A model generated the notes under the pieces. That model did not search any database and was not told the origin of the DNA. It saw nothing but the letters and a program-made list of their open reading frames with translations. DNA of 43,954 nt from Paludibacteraceae bacterium (GTDB taxonomy: Bacteria; Bacteroidota; Bacteroidia; Bacteroidales; Paludibacteraceae): the NCBI GenBank assembly GCA_024399835.1, contig JAKSNK010000013.1, positions 1 to 43,954 on the forward strand, written 5' to 3'. The position numbers were made by a program, and so were the translations under genes. Of the stretch, positions 5,867 through 11,605 are shown piece by piece; within the stretch, counting starts at the first letter, position 1, and each line of letters opens with the position of its first letter.

Positions 5867-5971
5867 CAGGAGTGACAGAGGGACAGCAAGTTCTTATAAT
5901 ATATATAATCCTCGTGCGTAGGGGTATATATACAAATTATATAAAACTGCTGTCACTGCTGTCCCTGTCAC
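5863..5971. other. Putative replication origin: inverted iteron sets flanking an AT-rich tract
   Basis: The left set has GTGACAG (5863-5869), GTGACAG (5872-5878) and GGGACAGCA (5880-5888). The right set is the same in reverse: TGCTGTCAC (5948-5956), TGCTGTCCC (5957-5965) and CTGTCAC (5965-5971). Between them lie 59 bases (5889-5947), about 75 percent A/T, with ATATATAAT and GTATATATAC. Iteron sets on both sides of an AT-rich tract just behind a helicase/initiator gene is the layout known from SaPI-type islands. Confidence 0.55.
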
Positions 5972-6006
5972 TATACATTTATTCCAAATTAAACAAGATT
6001 TTAACC

Positions 6007-6576
6007 ATGACGATAGACAATCAATTTATCAAAGAACATGCGTATATTGTGCGCACGATAGCGCGACAGTACGGCAAAGTAAACAATCAACGAGAAGACT
6101 TGCTGCAGGAGGGCTATATAGGGCTCATCGAAGCAGCCAAGCGGTACGACCCGACGACAGGGGTACAGTTTGCCTCCTACGCCTCATGGTGGGTACGCAA
6201 GTACATACGAGAATACATGCTAAATAACAGCCAGATTGTCCGGCTGCCTGCCAAGACGAAGGACTACTACAAACCCCTGACTGAAGACATCGAAACACCT
6301 TTGTATGAAGAAGAAGGCGATGTGATTCGCTATGCGGACATACTGACAGATGGCACAACAGCCGAAACAGACCTCATCCGGCAGGAGGAACACCAACGGC
6401 TAATGGATATGATAGAGAAACTATCCCCCAGAGAGCAGCAGATAATCCAGCAGATATACGGTATTGACTGCGAAGCCGTGCCGATGAAAGAGGTTGCAAA
6501 GAGAATGGGGCTGTCGTATGACCGAGTGAAGAAAATCCACGCGAAATGTCTCAGGAAGTTGAGCAAAGGTTGTTAG
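6007..6576 (+). CDS. Element-borne sigma-70 family RNA polymerase sigma factor
   Basis: From ATG 6007 the product is 189 residues. Region 2 is clear at about 32-85: EDLLQEGYIGLIEAAKRYDP, FASYASWWVRKYIREYM, and then the RpoD-like VRLPAKTKDYYKPL. Region 4 follows at about 135-187: LSPREQQIIQQIYGID and the helix-turn-helix VAKRMGLSYDRVKKIHAKCLRKL. Region 1 is absent and region 3 is short, so it is a minimal primary-like factor, not an ECF type. It lies 35 bases after the putative origin and has no Bacteroidota promoter of its own that I can see. It may direct transcription of the element's genes. The frame is open upstream to 5863, but the upstream residues (IYIILVRRG...) do not look like sigma sequence. 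Confidence 0.88.
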   Translation: MTIDNQFIKEHAYIVRTIARQYGKVNNQREDLLQEGYIGLIEAAKRYDPTTGVQFASYASWWVRKYIREYMLNNSQIVRLPAKTKDYYKPLTEDIETPLYEEEGDVIRYADILTDGTTAETDLIRQEEHQRLMDMIEKLSPREQQIIQQIYGIDCEAVPMKEVAKRMGLSYDRVKKIHAKCLRKLSKGC

Positions 6577-6589
6577 GTACTGATGCTCT

Positions 6590-6634
6590 AAAAAAAGACT
6601 GCCCACCAAAACATTATAATTGTTGTGGGCAGTC
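6590..6634. terminator. Bidirectional terminator between the sigma gene and the minus-strand gene
   Basis: GACTGCCCAC (6597-6606) pairs with GTGGGCAGTC (6625-6634), a perfect 10-bp stem. A-rich sequence on the left (6590-6596) and ATTTTGTG on the right allow use from both convergent genes. Confidence 0.75.
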
Positions 6635-6658
6635 ATTTTGTGTAAAAGAGATTGGTAT

Positions 6659-7492
6659 TTATTTCTTTACATATCTAACATGGTAACTCCCACCTGACGA
6701 GGAAGAACGAACTTCCGGTTCGGTGTTGTAATTTTCACGCTGATTGAATCCGTACATATGGAAAGTGCTTTTGAAATATATAATTTGTTCGCCCTCAATC
6801 CAATACTCACCAATCTGACTGATATATGTATCGTATGATCCGTCATGAGTATGATCTCGAGTGAACGGAAAATATAATAACTTTCCGGAGGTAATGTCCC
6901 CAAAACGTGCGTCACCACTATATATTAGAGCCATTGCTTCTTCTTTAGTGGGCAACCTGCAACCTTCCGGTGCATGATTTACCGCTTCCTCGTACGTAAA
7001 AGGACGACCTTTTTCTGCGCCATTGGTTGTGCCGTAATTGGTTTTAGACCAATAAACATCTCCTATTCGAACAAAACCGGCATAATCGCCTTTGGTTGCG
7101 ACTAAACGAAGAACGCCGTTTGCATGTGCCGTACACATATAAATATCATCTCCAAGACCTATTGTACCCGCATTGTCCTCCATCGTCATCAGTTCTTCGG
7201 ATGTCGGGATGCGCCAGTTGTCTTTTCCGTATTTGTTTTGCCGATTTATATTTGCAATTACATCATCGGGATGAGTATTGAAATATCCCAAATCTACGGG
7301 ATACACCCATAAATACCCATTGACACAAACAGGACTTGACAGACTTTTTGCTGTCCTTTTCGGTAATGGTTTGGTTAAAAAAGCCCCTTTTATTCGATAC
7401 TTATTGACATAGGTGGGTCGGTCTATTGTTTGTGCAGACAATAAACAATGGGTAACAATCCCAATAACACATAAAAGAAGTAATCGTTTCAT
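6659..7492 (-). CDS. Secreted FISUMP/DUF1566-like protein
   Basis: The 277-residue protein has a signal peptide (MKRLLLLCVIGIVTHCLLSA). The mature part has two segments of the type found in Bacteroidota 'major paralogous' or DUF1566-like proteins: DNWRIPTSEELMTMEDNAG with VYWSKTNYG, and GCRLPTKEEAMALIYSG with IGEYWI. It ends SSGGSYHVRYVKK, the usual tail of such domains. The function of this lectin-like fold family is not known; the proteins are exported and often repeated in a genome. The start overlaps the stop of the upstream gene by 4 bases (ATGA), so both are in one transcript. Confidence 0.7.
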   Translation of the reverse strand: MKRLLLLCVIGIVTHCLLSAQTIDRPTYVNKYRIKGAFLTKPLPKRTAKSLSSPVCVNGYLWVYPVDLGYFNTHPDDVIANINRQNKYGKDNWRIPTSEELMTMEDNAGTIGLGDDIYMCTAHANGVLRLVATKGDYAGFVRIGDVYWSKTNYGTTNGAEKGRPFTYEEAVNHAPEGCRLPTKEEAMALIYSGDARFGDITSGKLLYFPFTRDHTHDGSYDTYISQIGEYWIEGEQIIYFKSTFHMYGFNQRENYNTEPEVRSSSSGGSYHVRYVKK

Positions 7493-7911
7493 TTTTCGTC
7501 ATTTTGTGTTAATTTACGTACTATTAATCCTTCCAACGAGGAGTCATAAAAATCCGAACCCCAAATATAATAATTAATTACCTTTTGACCATCAACTCCT
7601 AACATGTTGCTGCCCGTTTTAATCTTTCCTCCATGGAAACTTATTTTCCACAGAACATTGACAGGAAAACTATTATAATTGGTCAAAGTTAAATAATAAT
7701 TTACAACGTAATTATTGTACTGCCCGCTGGCTTTTCTAGAGAACTCAACATCAACACCACCAATGTCATCTGTTGAACAAATACCGTTGATGCGGTATGG
7801 ACATTCGTCTTTGACTGTAGCATTTTCATTATTAATGTTGACTTTAACTTCTTGGCTGTAACCAAAGATAGTGATGCCTAAAAAAGCGAACAATAAAATA
7901 GTTTTTTTCAT
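7489..7911 (-). CDS. Small secreted protein of unknown function
   Basis: The 140-residue protein has a clear signal peptide (MKKTILLFAFLGITIFGYS, cleavage likely before QEV). The mature part contains two cysteines (DECPYRINGICSTDD) and a beta-rich segment (VVNYYLTLTNYNSFPVNVLW) suggesting an immunoglobulin-like sandwich. No family is recognised. It overlaps the following FISUMP-like gene by 4 bases. Its 5' leader contains a 41-base sequence that is repeated in front of the next gene to the right, so the two transcripts probably share regulation. Confidence 0.65.
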   Translation of the reverse strand: MKKTILLFAFLGITIFGYSQEVKVNINNENATVKDECPYRINGICSTDDIGGVDVEFSRKASGQYNNYVVNYYLTLTNYNSFPVNVLWKISFHGGKIKTGSNMLGVDGQKVINYYIWGSDFYDSSLEGLIVRKLTQNDEK

Positions 7912-7921
7912 TTTGATAGTT

Positions 7922-7962
7922 GGCAGTTATATCCCATCGCCCCATCGGTTTTTAAGAGTTAT
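7922..7962 (-). repeat. Leader repeat, copy A
   Basis: A 41-base sequence with core TATATCCCATCGCCCCATCG lies 11 bases upstream of the ATG at 7911. Copy B at 8555-8595 is nearly identical and stands at exactly the same distance from the ATG at 8543. Confidence 0.85.
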
Positions 7963-8039
7963 TATTTATTTTCCAATGTTCTGGTGTATGTCTTTAGTAA
8001 TAAATTAACAATAATATATTCATCCAATTTTATTACTTA

Positions 8040-8543
8040 CTATTTTGAGTGGTTTTTCACTAAACGTATTGAGTGCCCTGCACTACAGCCATTATCTTCT
8101 AATACTACATTTTTTGAATAAAAGCGGAAACACCAAGCTGAACTAGAATAATTTTTAGTTTGAGACCAATAGAAGCCCGCACTATTGATATCCGTAATAT
8201 TAGTAGTTAGTCGATATCCACTTGCAGGCAGTACAATATAATTATTATTTTTTCCAACCACTTTATATCCATTTCCTATCCATATCCATTTACAATGATC
8301 TTTCAATTCTTGCATTTGTTCTTTAGTAGGCAACTTATTCCCAAATTTTTCCATTGCTGAGGTATAATCATAAAAACCTTTTTCGTTTTTTGATTTCCAT
8401 AATGTACCGCTGGGTAATCCAAGATTAACATATTTACCCCCAAATATGTTATATTTACCCCAAAATGTACTCTCGTTTTTTGCAAATACCAAGTATGGTT
8501 GTGCTAACAACAATACTAAAAAGATAGAACATATTTTTTTCAT
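8040..8543 (-). CDS. Secreted FISUMP/DUF1566-like protein
   Basis: The 167-residue protein has a signal peptide (MKKICSIFLVLLLAQPYLVFA). It then shows the family hallmarks in order: YVNLGLPSGTLWKS, KLPTKEQMQELKDHCKW, IVLPASGYRLTT, GFYWSQTKNYSSSAWCFRF and GHSIRLVKN. A complete single domain is present, so the gene looks intact. Its leader carries copy B of the 41-base repeat. It is separated from the small secreted gene downstream by 128 bases of AT-rich DNA (7912-8039) with no clear promoter. It is probably a cargo or surface protein of the accessory region; ligand unknown. Confidence 0.75.
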   Translation of the reverse strand: MKKICSIFLVLLLAQPYLVFAKNESTFWGKYNIFGGKYVNLGLPSGTLWKSKNEKGFYDYTSAMEKFGNKLPTKEQMQELKDHCKWIWIGNGYKVVGKNNNYIVLPASGYRLTTNITDINSAGFYWSQTKNYSSSAWCFRFYSKNVVLEDNGCSAGHSIRLVKNHSK

Positions 8544-8554
8544 TGTAATTTATT

Positions 8555-8595
8555 GGCGGTTATATCCCATCGCCCCATCGGTTTAAAGAGTTATT
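8555..8595 (-). repeat. Leader repeat, copy B
   Basis: This 41-base sequence matches copy A (7922-7962) over most positions and lies 11 bases upstream of the ATG at 8543. It is probably a shared 5'-UTR element or a trace of gene duplication. Confidence 0.85.
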
Positions 8596-8603
8596 TGTTT
8601 TTT

Positions 8604-8763
8604 ATGTCCTGTTGTATGCACAACAAAAATATATGGACATTTCTTATCCTTTCCGAGGCTGTAGGAATTGCCCATAAAGTCGATAAGTCACGTCCATATA
8701 CATCATGGACGTTTGCTGACCTATTCTTTGACTTTATTCTGAAACTTCCTACATTCCGGAAAG
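8604..8763. repeat. Nested inverted repeats (large imperfect palindrome) in a non-coding gap
   Basis: The gap 8544-8842 holds no gene. It contains a hairpin ATGTCC/GGACAT (8604-8609, 8635-8640) enclosing GTTGT-atgc-ACAAC, then a 115-base nested structure: CTTTCCG plus TGTAGGAA (8649-8667) pair with TTCCTACA plus CGGAAAG (8746-8763); ATAAAGTC (8674-8681) pairs with GACTTTAT (8730-8737); ACGTCCAT (8690-8697) pairs with ATGGACGT (8705-8712). It could be a structured RNA or a MITE-like relic. Confidence 0.75.
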
Positions 8764-8842
8764 TCAAATAAATCGCAAACGCGAGTTATTACAATCTGTC
8801 TGCTGTTTTTACGAAACAGCCAAAACGCTCTATATTATTGTT

Positions 8843-9418
8843 TTATTTTTTTACCATGCTTGCTAAATCAAAAAACATAGGGATAGTGGCTTCTTTATCT
8901 TCAATTTTCTCTGCTATCATGCGGATAAACCCATTCTTCTCATAAAAACGCAATGTTTGGTCGCAATTCATAGCATCTACTGTCAATAATCGACAACCAA
9001 AGGTAGGATTTACTGCATACTGATATTTTAATCCTGAAATAATCAATTCCCCAAGATGAATATCACAATTATTGGCATTCTGATAATCCTTATCCACAGC
9101 AAGACGACCAATTTTCATCGCAGGCATACTGGTATATTGATAATCTATTTTGCGTTTTAATCTATCCCGCAACGAACGTTTAATAGGGTCAACCTTGGTA
9201 TCTACACGGTCTGTTAATATACTGTAATAGGCAATTACTCGTTGGGCATGAAGCAGAACATAAGTGACACTCATCTTGTTTTTGTAGTCATTCAGGGCAT
9301 TCTCTTTCAAATATCCATTCAAGTCATCTACACCACAATCAAAAGTGGACACATCTATCTTATCATCCAACTGACGAAGGACGATTTCGGAACTCTTTAT
9401 AGGCACTATCATACTCAT
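8843..9418 (-). CDS. GNAT-family acetyltransferase, putative toxin of a TA pair
   Basis: The 191-residue protein matches the TacT/AtaT-like GNAT layout: FDCGVDDLNGYL near the start, VIAYYSILTD, MKIGRLAVDKDYQ (beta 4 and the acetyl-CoA region), and TLRFYEKNGFIRM with Tyr159, the usual catalytic tyrosine. Such toxins acetylate charged aminoacyl-tRNA. Oddly, the expected glycine-rich acetyl-CoA loop after DYQ (Q/R-x-x-G-x-G/A) reads NANNCDIHLGE, so cofactor binding may be weakened. The gene overlaps the upstream antitoxin-like gene by 4 bases. Confidence 0.75.
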   Translation of the reverse strand: MSMIVPIKSSEIVLRQLDDKIDVSTFDCGVDDLNGYLKENALNDYKNKMSVTYVLLHAQRVIAYYSILTDRVDTKVDPIKRSLRDRLKRKIDYQYTSMPAMKIGRLAVDKDYQNANNCDIHLGELIISGLKYQYAVNPTFGCRLLTVDAMNCDQTLRFYEKNGFIRMIAEKIEDKEATIPMFFDLASMVKK

Positions 9419-9567
9419 TGAGCCATCGTCTGCATCATGTGATAGGCAGACTCACATGCTTGATAAGACTCTTGAGAAATAGGTTGGGCAGGGGTGTGCA
9501 TCTTGGTTAGGAATGCTTCCGCATTCTTCCCTGTTAGAGTTGGTGTTACAGAGATAGGTTTTGCCAT
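9415..9567 (-). CDS. Putative antitoxin partner of the GNAT protein
   Basis: The product is 50 residues from the internal ATG at 9567 (MAKPISVTPTLTGKNAEAFL...); the longer frame from 9597 has an unlikely N-terminus. MAKPI-x-x-TP-x-L-x-GKxAEAFLxKM is a pattern I associate with small Bacteroidota proteins encoded just before GNAT toxins, and the C-terminal part (ESYQACESAYHMMQTMAQ) would form a helix able to wrap a partner. The stop overlaps the toxin start (ATGA). A good promoter stands 41 bases upstream. Confidence 0.65.
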   Translation of the reverse strand: MAKPISVTPTLTGKNAEAFLTKMHTPAQPISQESYQACESAYHMMQTMAQ

Positions 9568-9607
9568 AATTGTACTTGTTTTTAGTTCACTTTGCAACTT
9601 CGAGCTG

Positions 9608-9639
9608 CAAAGGTACGGATTTTTTTTGATAAATGCAAA
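9608..9639 (-). promoter_or_regulatory. Promoter of the GNAT toxin-antitoxin operon
   Basis: On the minus strand TTTG (9639-9636) and TACCTTTG (9615-9608) are 20 bases apart, an ideal Bacteroidota promoter. Confidence 0.75.
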
Positions 9640-9709
9640 CTTTTTTCACTTTTTTGGGGTGCTCTAAGCACTTTTTGCAAAAAAATGTAACCCCTTTTTG
9701 AAAAAAGTT
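9638..9709. repeat. AT-rich imperfect palindrome upstream of the TA promoter
   Basis: AACTTTTTTCA (9638-9648) is the exact reverse complement of TGAAAAAAGTT (9699-9709); inside are GGGGT (9656-9660)/ACCCC (9690-9694) and GTGCT-cta-AGCAC. It touches the -33 box of the TA operon and could serve as a terminator or an operator. Confidence 0.65.
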
Positions 9710-9745
9710 CGTAATCAGAATAATAGAGGGGGCATGCAAAAGGAG

Positions 9746-9789
9746 CCGACCTTTGACCGACCTTTGACCGACACTTGACCGACCCTTGT
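9746..9789. repeat. 11-base tandem repeat, four units (CCGACCTTTGA type)
   Basis: Units are CCGACCTTTGA, CCGACCTTTGA, CCGACACTTGA and CCGACCCTTGT, with exact 11-base period. On the other strand the pattern is TCAAAGGTCGG, related to the TCGACCGTCGG repeat at 19082-19114. Confidence 0.9.
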
Positions 9790-9805
9790 TCTGCCCGAAA
9801 AACAT

Positions 9806-9817
9806 ATTAGCGCTAAT
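9806..9817. promoter_or_regulatory. Perfect 12-base palindrome ATTAGCGCTAAT
   Basis: A perfect palindrome lies 58 bases upstream of the gene at 9876. It could be an operator for a dimeric regulator. No further support is visible. Confidence 0.25.
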
Positions 9818-9875
9818 CTCTAAACTCTAAATTCTTTTCTCTTAATTCAAAATTCAAAATTAACCTTTAACTTTT

Positions 9876-10220
9876 ATGTCCAAACATTTCAGTAAGACCG
9901 AATTTGAGTATCCGGTTCACCGCATCTGCGGAAAAATCAGCCGCAAGAGCAAAGTGGTGCACCGATGTACCCCAAGCGGCAAGTTCATCACTTATCTGCA
10001 AGGCGAACGCAACTTGGTAGCCCATCCCGTCACGCAAGCCGAGTTGGACCGCCGAACCGCCTTCAAGACGCGTCAGGCATTGGTTGCCGCCCGACTGGAG
10101 AAAACCGCCACTACCTACGCTACCGACATGGCTGCCTACCGTGCGCAGTACGCCACCGGCTACAAATCCTTCACCAAGTACCTTTGGGCACAGGTGATGG
10201 CAGACGAGACAGCCGACTAA
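9876..10220 (+). CDS. Small basic hypothetical protein, paralogue of the next gene
   Basis: The 114-residue protein begins MSKHFSKTEFEYPVHRICGK and is strongly basic in its first half (SRKSKVVHRCTPSGK). It shares the framework GERN-x-V-x-HP-x-T, (R)TAF-x-TRQALVAAR, a helical D-x-AAYRAQ segment and Y-x-KYLW with the neighbour at 10526, so the two are tandem paralogues. The family is not recognised. No signal peptide or membrane segment. A stretch of AT-rich leader precedes it, including the 11-base tandem repeats. The first bases after the stop (GCGGAAG) are also shared with the paralogue. Confidence 0.65.
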   Translation: MSKHFSKTEFEYPVHRICGKISRKSKVVHRCTPSGKFITYLQGERNLVAHPVTQAELDRRTAFKTRQALVAARLEKTATTYATDMAAYRAQYATGYKSFTKYLWAQVMADETAD

Positions 10221-10525
10221 GCGGAAGCGCGGTGAGCCGGTAACAGATTTTTCAATAAAGATTTTTTTCGGATTTCTGAGCGCATGGTGTTCCCGTTAAA
10301 CGGGAAAACCGTATCTAGGGAAAGGGCAAGTGCCTTATCGTCAATCCGATTTGAGGCAAAGATTTTTAGTAAGATTTTAAAATTCGATTGAAAATCTCAG
10401 CCAAAAATATTAGGACGAAATATCAACTTCATTTCGGGGGCAAGCCCCCTCAGAAATCGGGTGAAAATCTGAAAGAAAATCTCTTAATTCACCAATTAAC
10501 TAATTAACAAATCGAACACGACATT
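10221..10525 (+). other. Structured non-coding spacer between paralogues
   Basis: No gene is visible in these 305 bases. They contain a perfect 10-bp long-range inverted repeat GATTTCTGAG (10271-10280)/CTCAGAAATC (10449-10458) enclosing two tight hairpins: TTCCCGTT-a-AACGGGAA (10290-10306) and GGGGGC-aa-GCCCCC (10436-10449). Several GATTTT/AAAATC blocks add complementarity. This may be a long structured leader of the second paralogue or a small RNA. Confidence 0.45.
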
Positions 10526-10873
10526 ATGGCATCAATCAAATGGAAGTACCCCATCGAGAGCGTTCATGGGGCGTTAAAAAAGAAAGTATTCGGCGCAGCA
10601 ATGCGCAAGTCAAAAAACGCAAAGGGTGAGCAGCCCAACTTCTCCGTACAATACGGCGAACGCGACATGGTCAACCACCCGCTAACCGCCGGCGAAACCG
10701 CTGCACGCGAGCGCTTTGCTGCTATCCGCGCTTTGGTTGCCGACCGCAAGGACGACTCCACCAAGCGCGCACAAGACCAAGCCGCCTTCAAGGCACAATC
10801 GACCTACTCAACCCTCAACGCGTACCTGTGGCATGTGTGCGGAGAGGAGTACGACAGCGCACAGGACGATTAA
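10526..10873 (+). CDS. Small basic hypothetical protein, paralogue of the previous gene
   Basis: The 115-residue protein (MASIKWKYPIESVHGALKKK...) aligns by eye with the 9876-10220 product: V-x-GERDMVNHPLT, ERFAAIRALVADR, DQAAFKAQ and Y-x-LNAYLW. The N-terminal half is basic, which would suit nucleic-acid binding, but this is a guess. It starts at the ATG that follows an AATTAACTAATTAAC-type spacer common in Bacteroidales. The 37-residue peptide gene follows 55 bases later in the same direction, before a terminator. Confidence 0.65.
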   Translation: MASIKWKYPIESVHGALKKKVFGAAMRKSKNAKGEQPNFSVQYGERDMVNHPLTAGETAARERFAAIRALVADRKDDSTKRAQDQAAFKAQSTYSTLNAYLWHVCGEEYDSAQDD

Positions 10874-10928
10874 GCGGAAGACTAAACGCGAAGCGCGAAT
10901 AGTATTAACCAATTAAAACCAAACGATT

Positions 10929-11042
10929 ATGAAGGAAGAAAATAAACAGACATTGTGGACATTCCTGTTGGAAATATTGCGGATAGTATTCACCATAGGC
11001 AGCAAGCATGTGGAGAAAGACCGCAACGACAAGGAAGAGTAA
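10929..11042 (+). CDS. 37-residue peptide with one hydrophobic helix
   Basis: ATG 10929 to TAA 11040-11042 encodes MKEENKQTLWTFLLEILRIV, then FTIGSKHVEKDRNDKEE. A charged start, a hydrophobic helix of about 16 residues and a charged tail resemble the tiny membrane-associated 'smalltalk'-type peptides found in Bacteroidales accessory regions, but the match is only in shape. A strong terminator begins 8 bases after the stop, so it is the last gene of the transcript. Confidence 0.55.
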   Translation: MKEENKQTLWTFLLEILRIVFTIGSKHVEKDRNDKEE

Positions 11043-11049
11043 AAAAACG

Positions 11050-11073
11050 GCGCACCCCCCAAACAGGGTGCGC
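11050..11073 (+). terminator. Terminator of the paralogue operon
   Basis: GCGCACCC (11050-11057) and GGGTGCGC (11066-11073) form a perfect 8-bp stem; then TTGTCCGTTTATTGC. The same downstream words follow the terminator at 16576-16601. Confidence 0.7.
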
Positions 11074-11179
11074 TTGTCCGTTTATTGCCTCCCCGCTTCC
11101 CCCTCCTTTGTGTCGCTTGTGATTAATTTTCCCCCAATTGCAAACTCCACTTTACAAAACAAAAAAAATAGCCCATTCT

Positions 11180-11211
11180 CTTGCATAAGTCAGATTTTTT
11201 TTGTAACTTTG
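11180..11211 (+). promoter_or_regulatory. Promoter of the giant surface-protein operon
   Basis: TAACTTTG (11204-11211) is a good -7 box; CTTG (11180-11183), 20 bases upstream, matches TTTG at three of four positions. The leader is about 190 bases long. Confidence 0.6.
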
Positions 11212-11243
11212 CAAAATTTTATTTGGGAAAATGTATTTGAACA

Positions 11244-11378
11244 AAATAAATAGTGCCGTTTTAGCCACCTCCACGATTTCGGGGGGGGGTACTATTTATT
11301 TGATAATCAATCCTTTAGTTGTATGTCGCCTTGCAGTAGTGTAGGGCGAGAAGAATATACGCCATTATGAATGGTGTA
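11244..11378 (+). promoter_or_regulatory. Structured leader with a run of nine G
   Basis: AAATAAATAGT (11244-11254) and ACTATTTATTT (11291-11301) form a perfect 11-bp inverted repeat around a 36-base segment that ends in G9 (11281-11289). A second hairpin follows: TACGCCATT-atg-AATGGTGTA (11358-11378). Homopolymeric G runs of this length are prone to slippage, so the leader could act as a length-dependent switch. Confidence 0.5.
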
Positions 11379-11410
11379 TGTTTGTGTGTTGTTGTTTTAA
11401 AAAATAGGGT

Positions 11411-11572
11411 ATGAAAAAGAATTATGTATCACCAATAAGTGAAGTTTTTGATTGGGCAATCGATGGCGATTGCTGTCAGACCTTTATTTTCGATGTGTCG
11501 CCGGCGGGTGTGGATCAAGCGCAGTTCCAAACCAGTGCTCGTGTTATTGCGCCGCGTAGTTTTTGGAAATAA
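11411..11572 (+). CDS. Small MKK-type protein upstream of the giant surface protein
   Basis: ATG 11411 to TAA 11570-11572 encodes 53 residues: MKKNYVSPISEVFDWAIDGD, a CC pair, and an end VIAPRSFWK. Short proteins starting MKK-x-Y-x-x-P and ending in an aromatic or basic tail are common next to surface-protein genes in Bacteroidales; their role is unknown. A second one (16368-16517) lies on the other side of the giant gene. It is 33 bases upstream of that gene and behind the same promoter, so the three probably form one operon. Confidence 0.6.
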   Translation: MKKNYVSPISEVFDWAIDGDCCQTFIFDVSPAGVDQAQFQTSARVIAPRSFWK

Positions 11573-11605
11573 TCAGTTTGTAAACGAATTAAATTATATA
11601 TCATT

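Noticed and set aside
4591-5889. 432-codon frame antisense to the VapE-like gene
   Set aside because: The plus-strand frame carries Walker and family motifs; the antisense product has none.
695-11042. Whole left part as one integrated element at the tRNA
   Set aside because: No integrase was found and no second copy of the tRNA 3' end was seen by eye, so the boundaries cannot be supported.
11244-11301. Invertible promoter segment of the Bacteroides type
   Set aside because: The enclosed 36 bases contain no promoter box and are much shorter than known invertible promoters; kept only as a side option in the poly-G finding.
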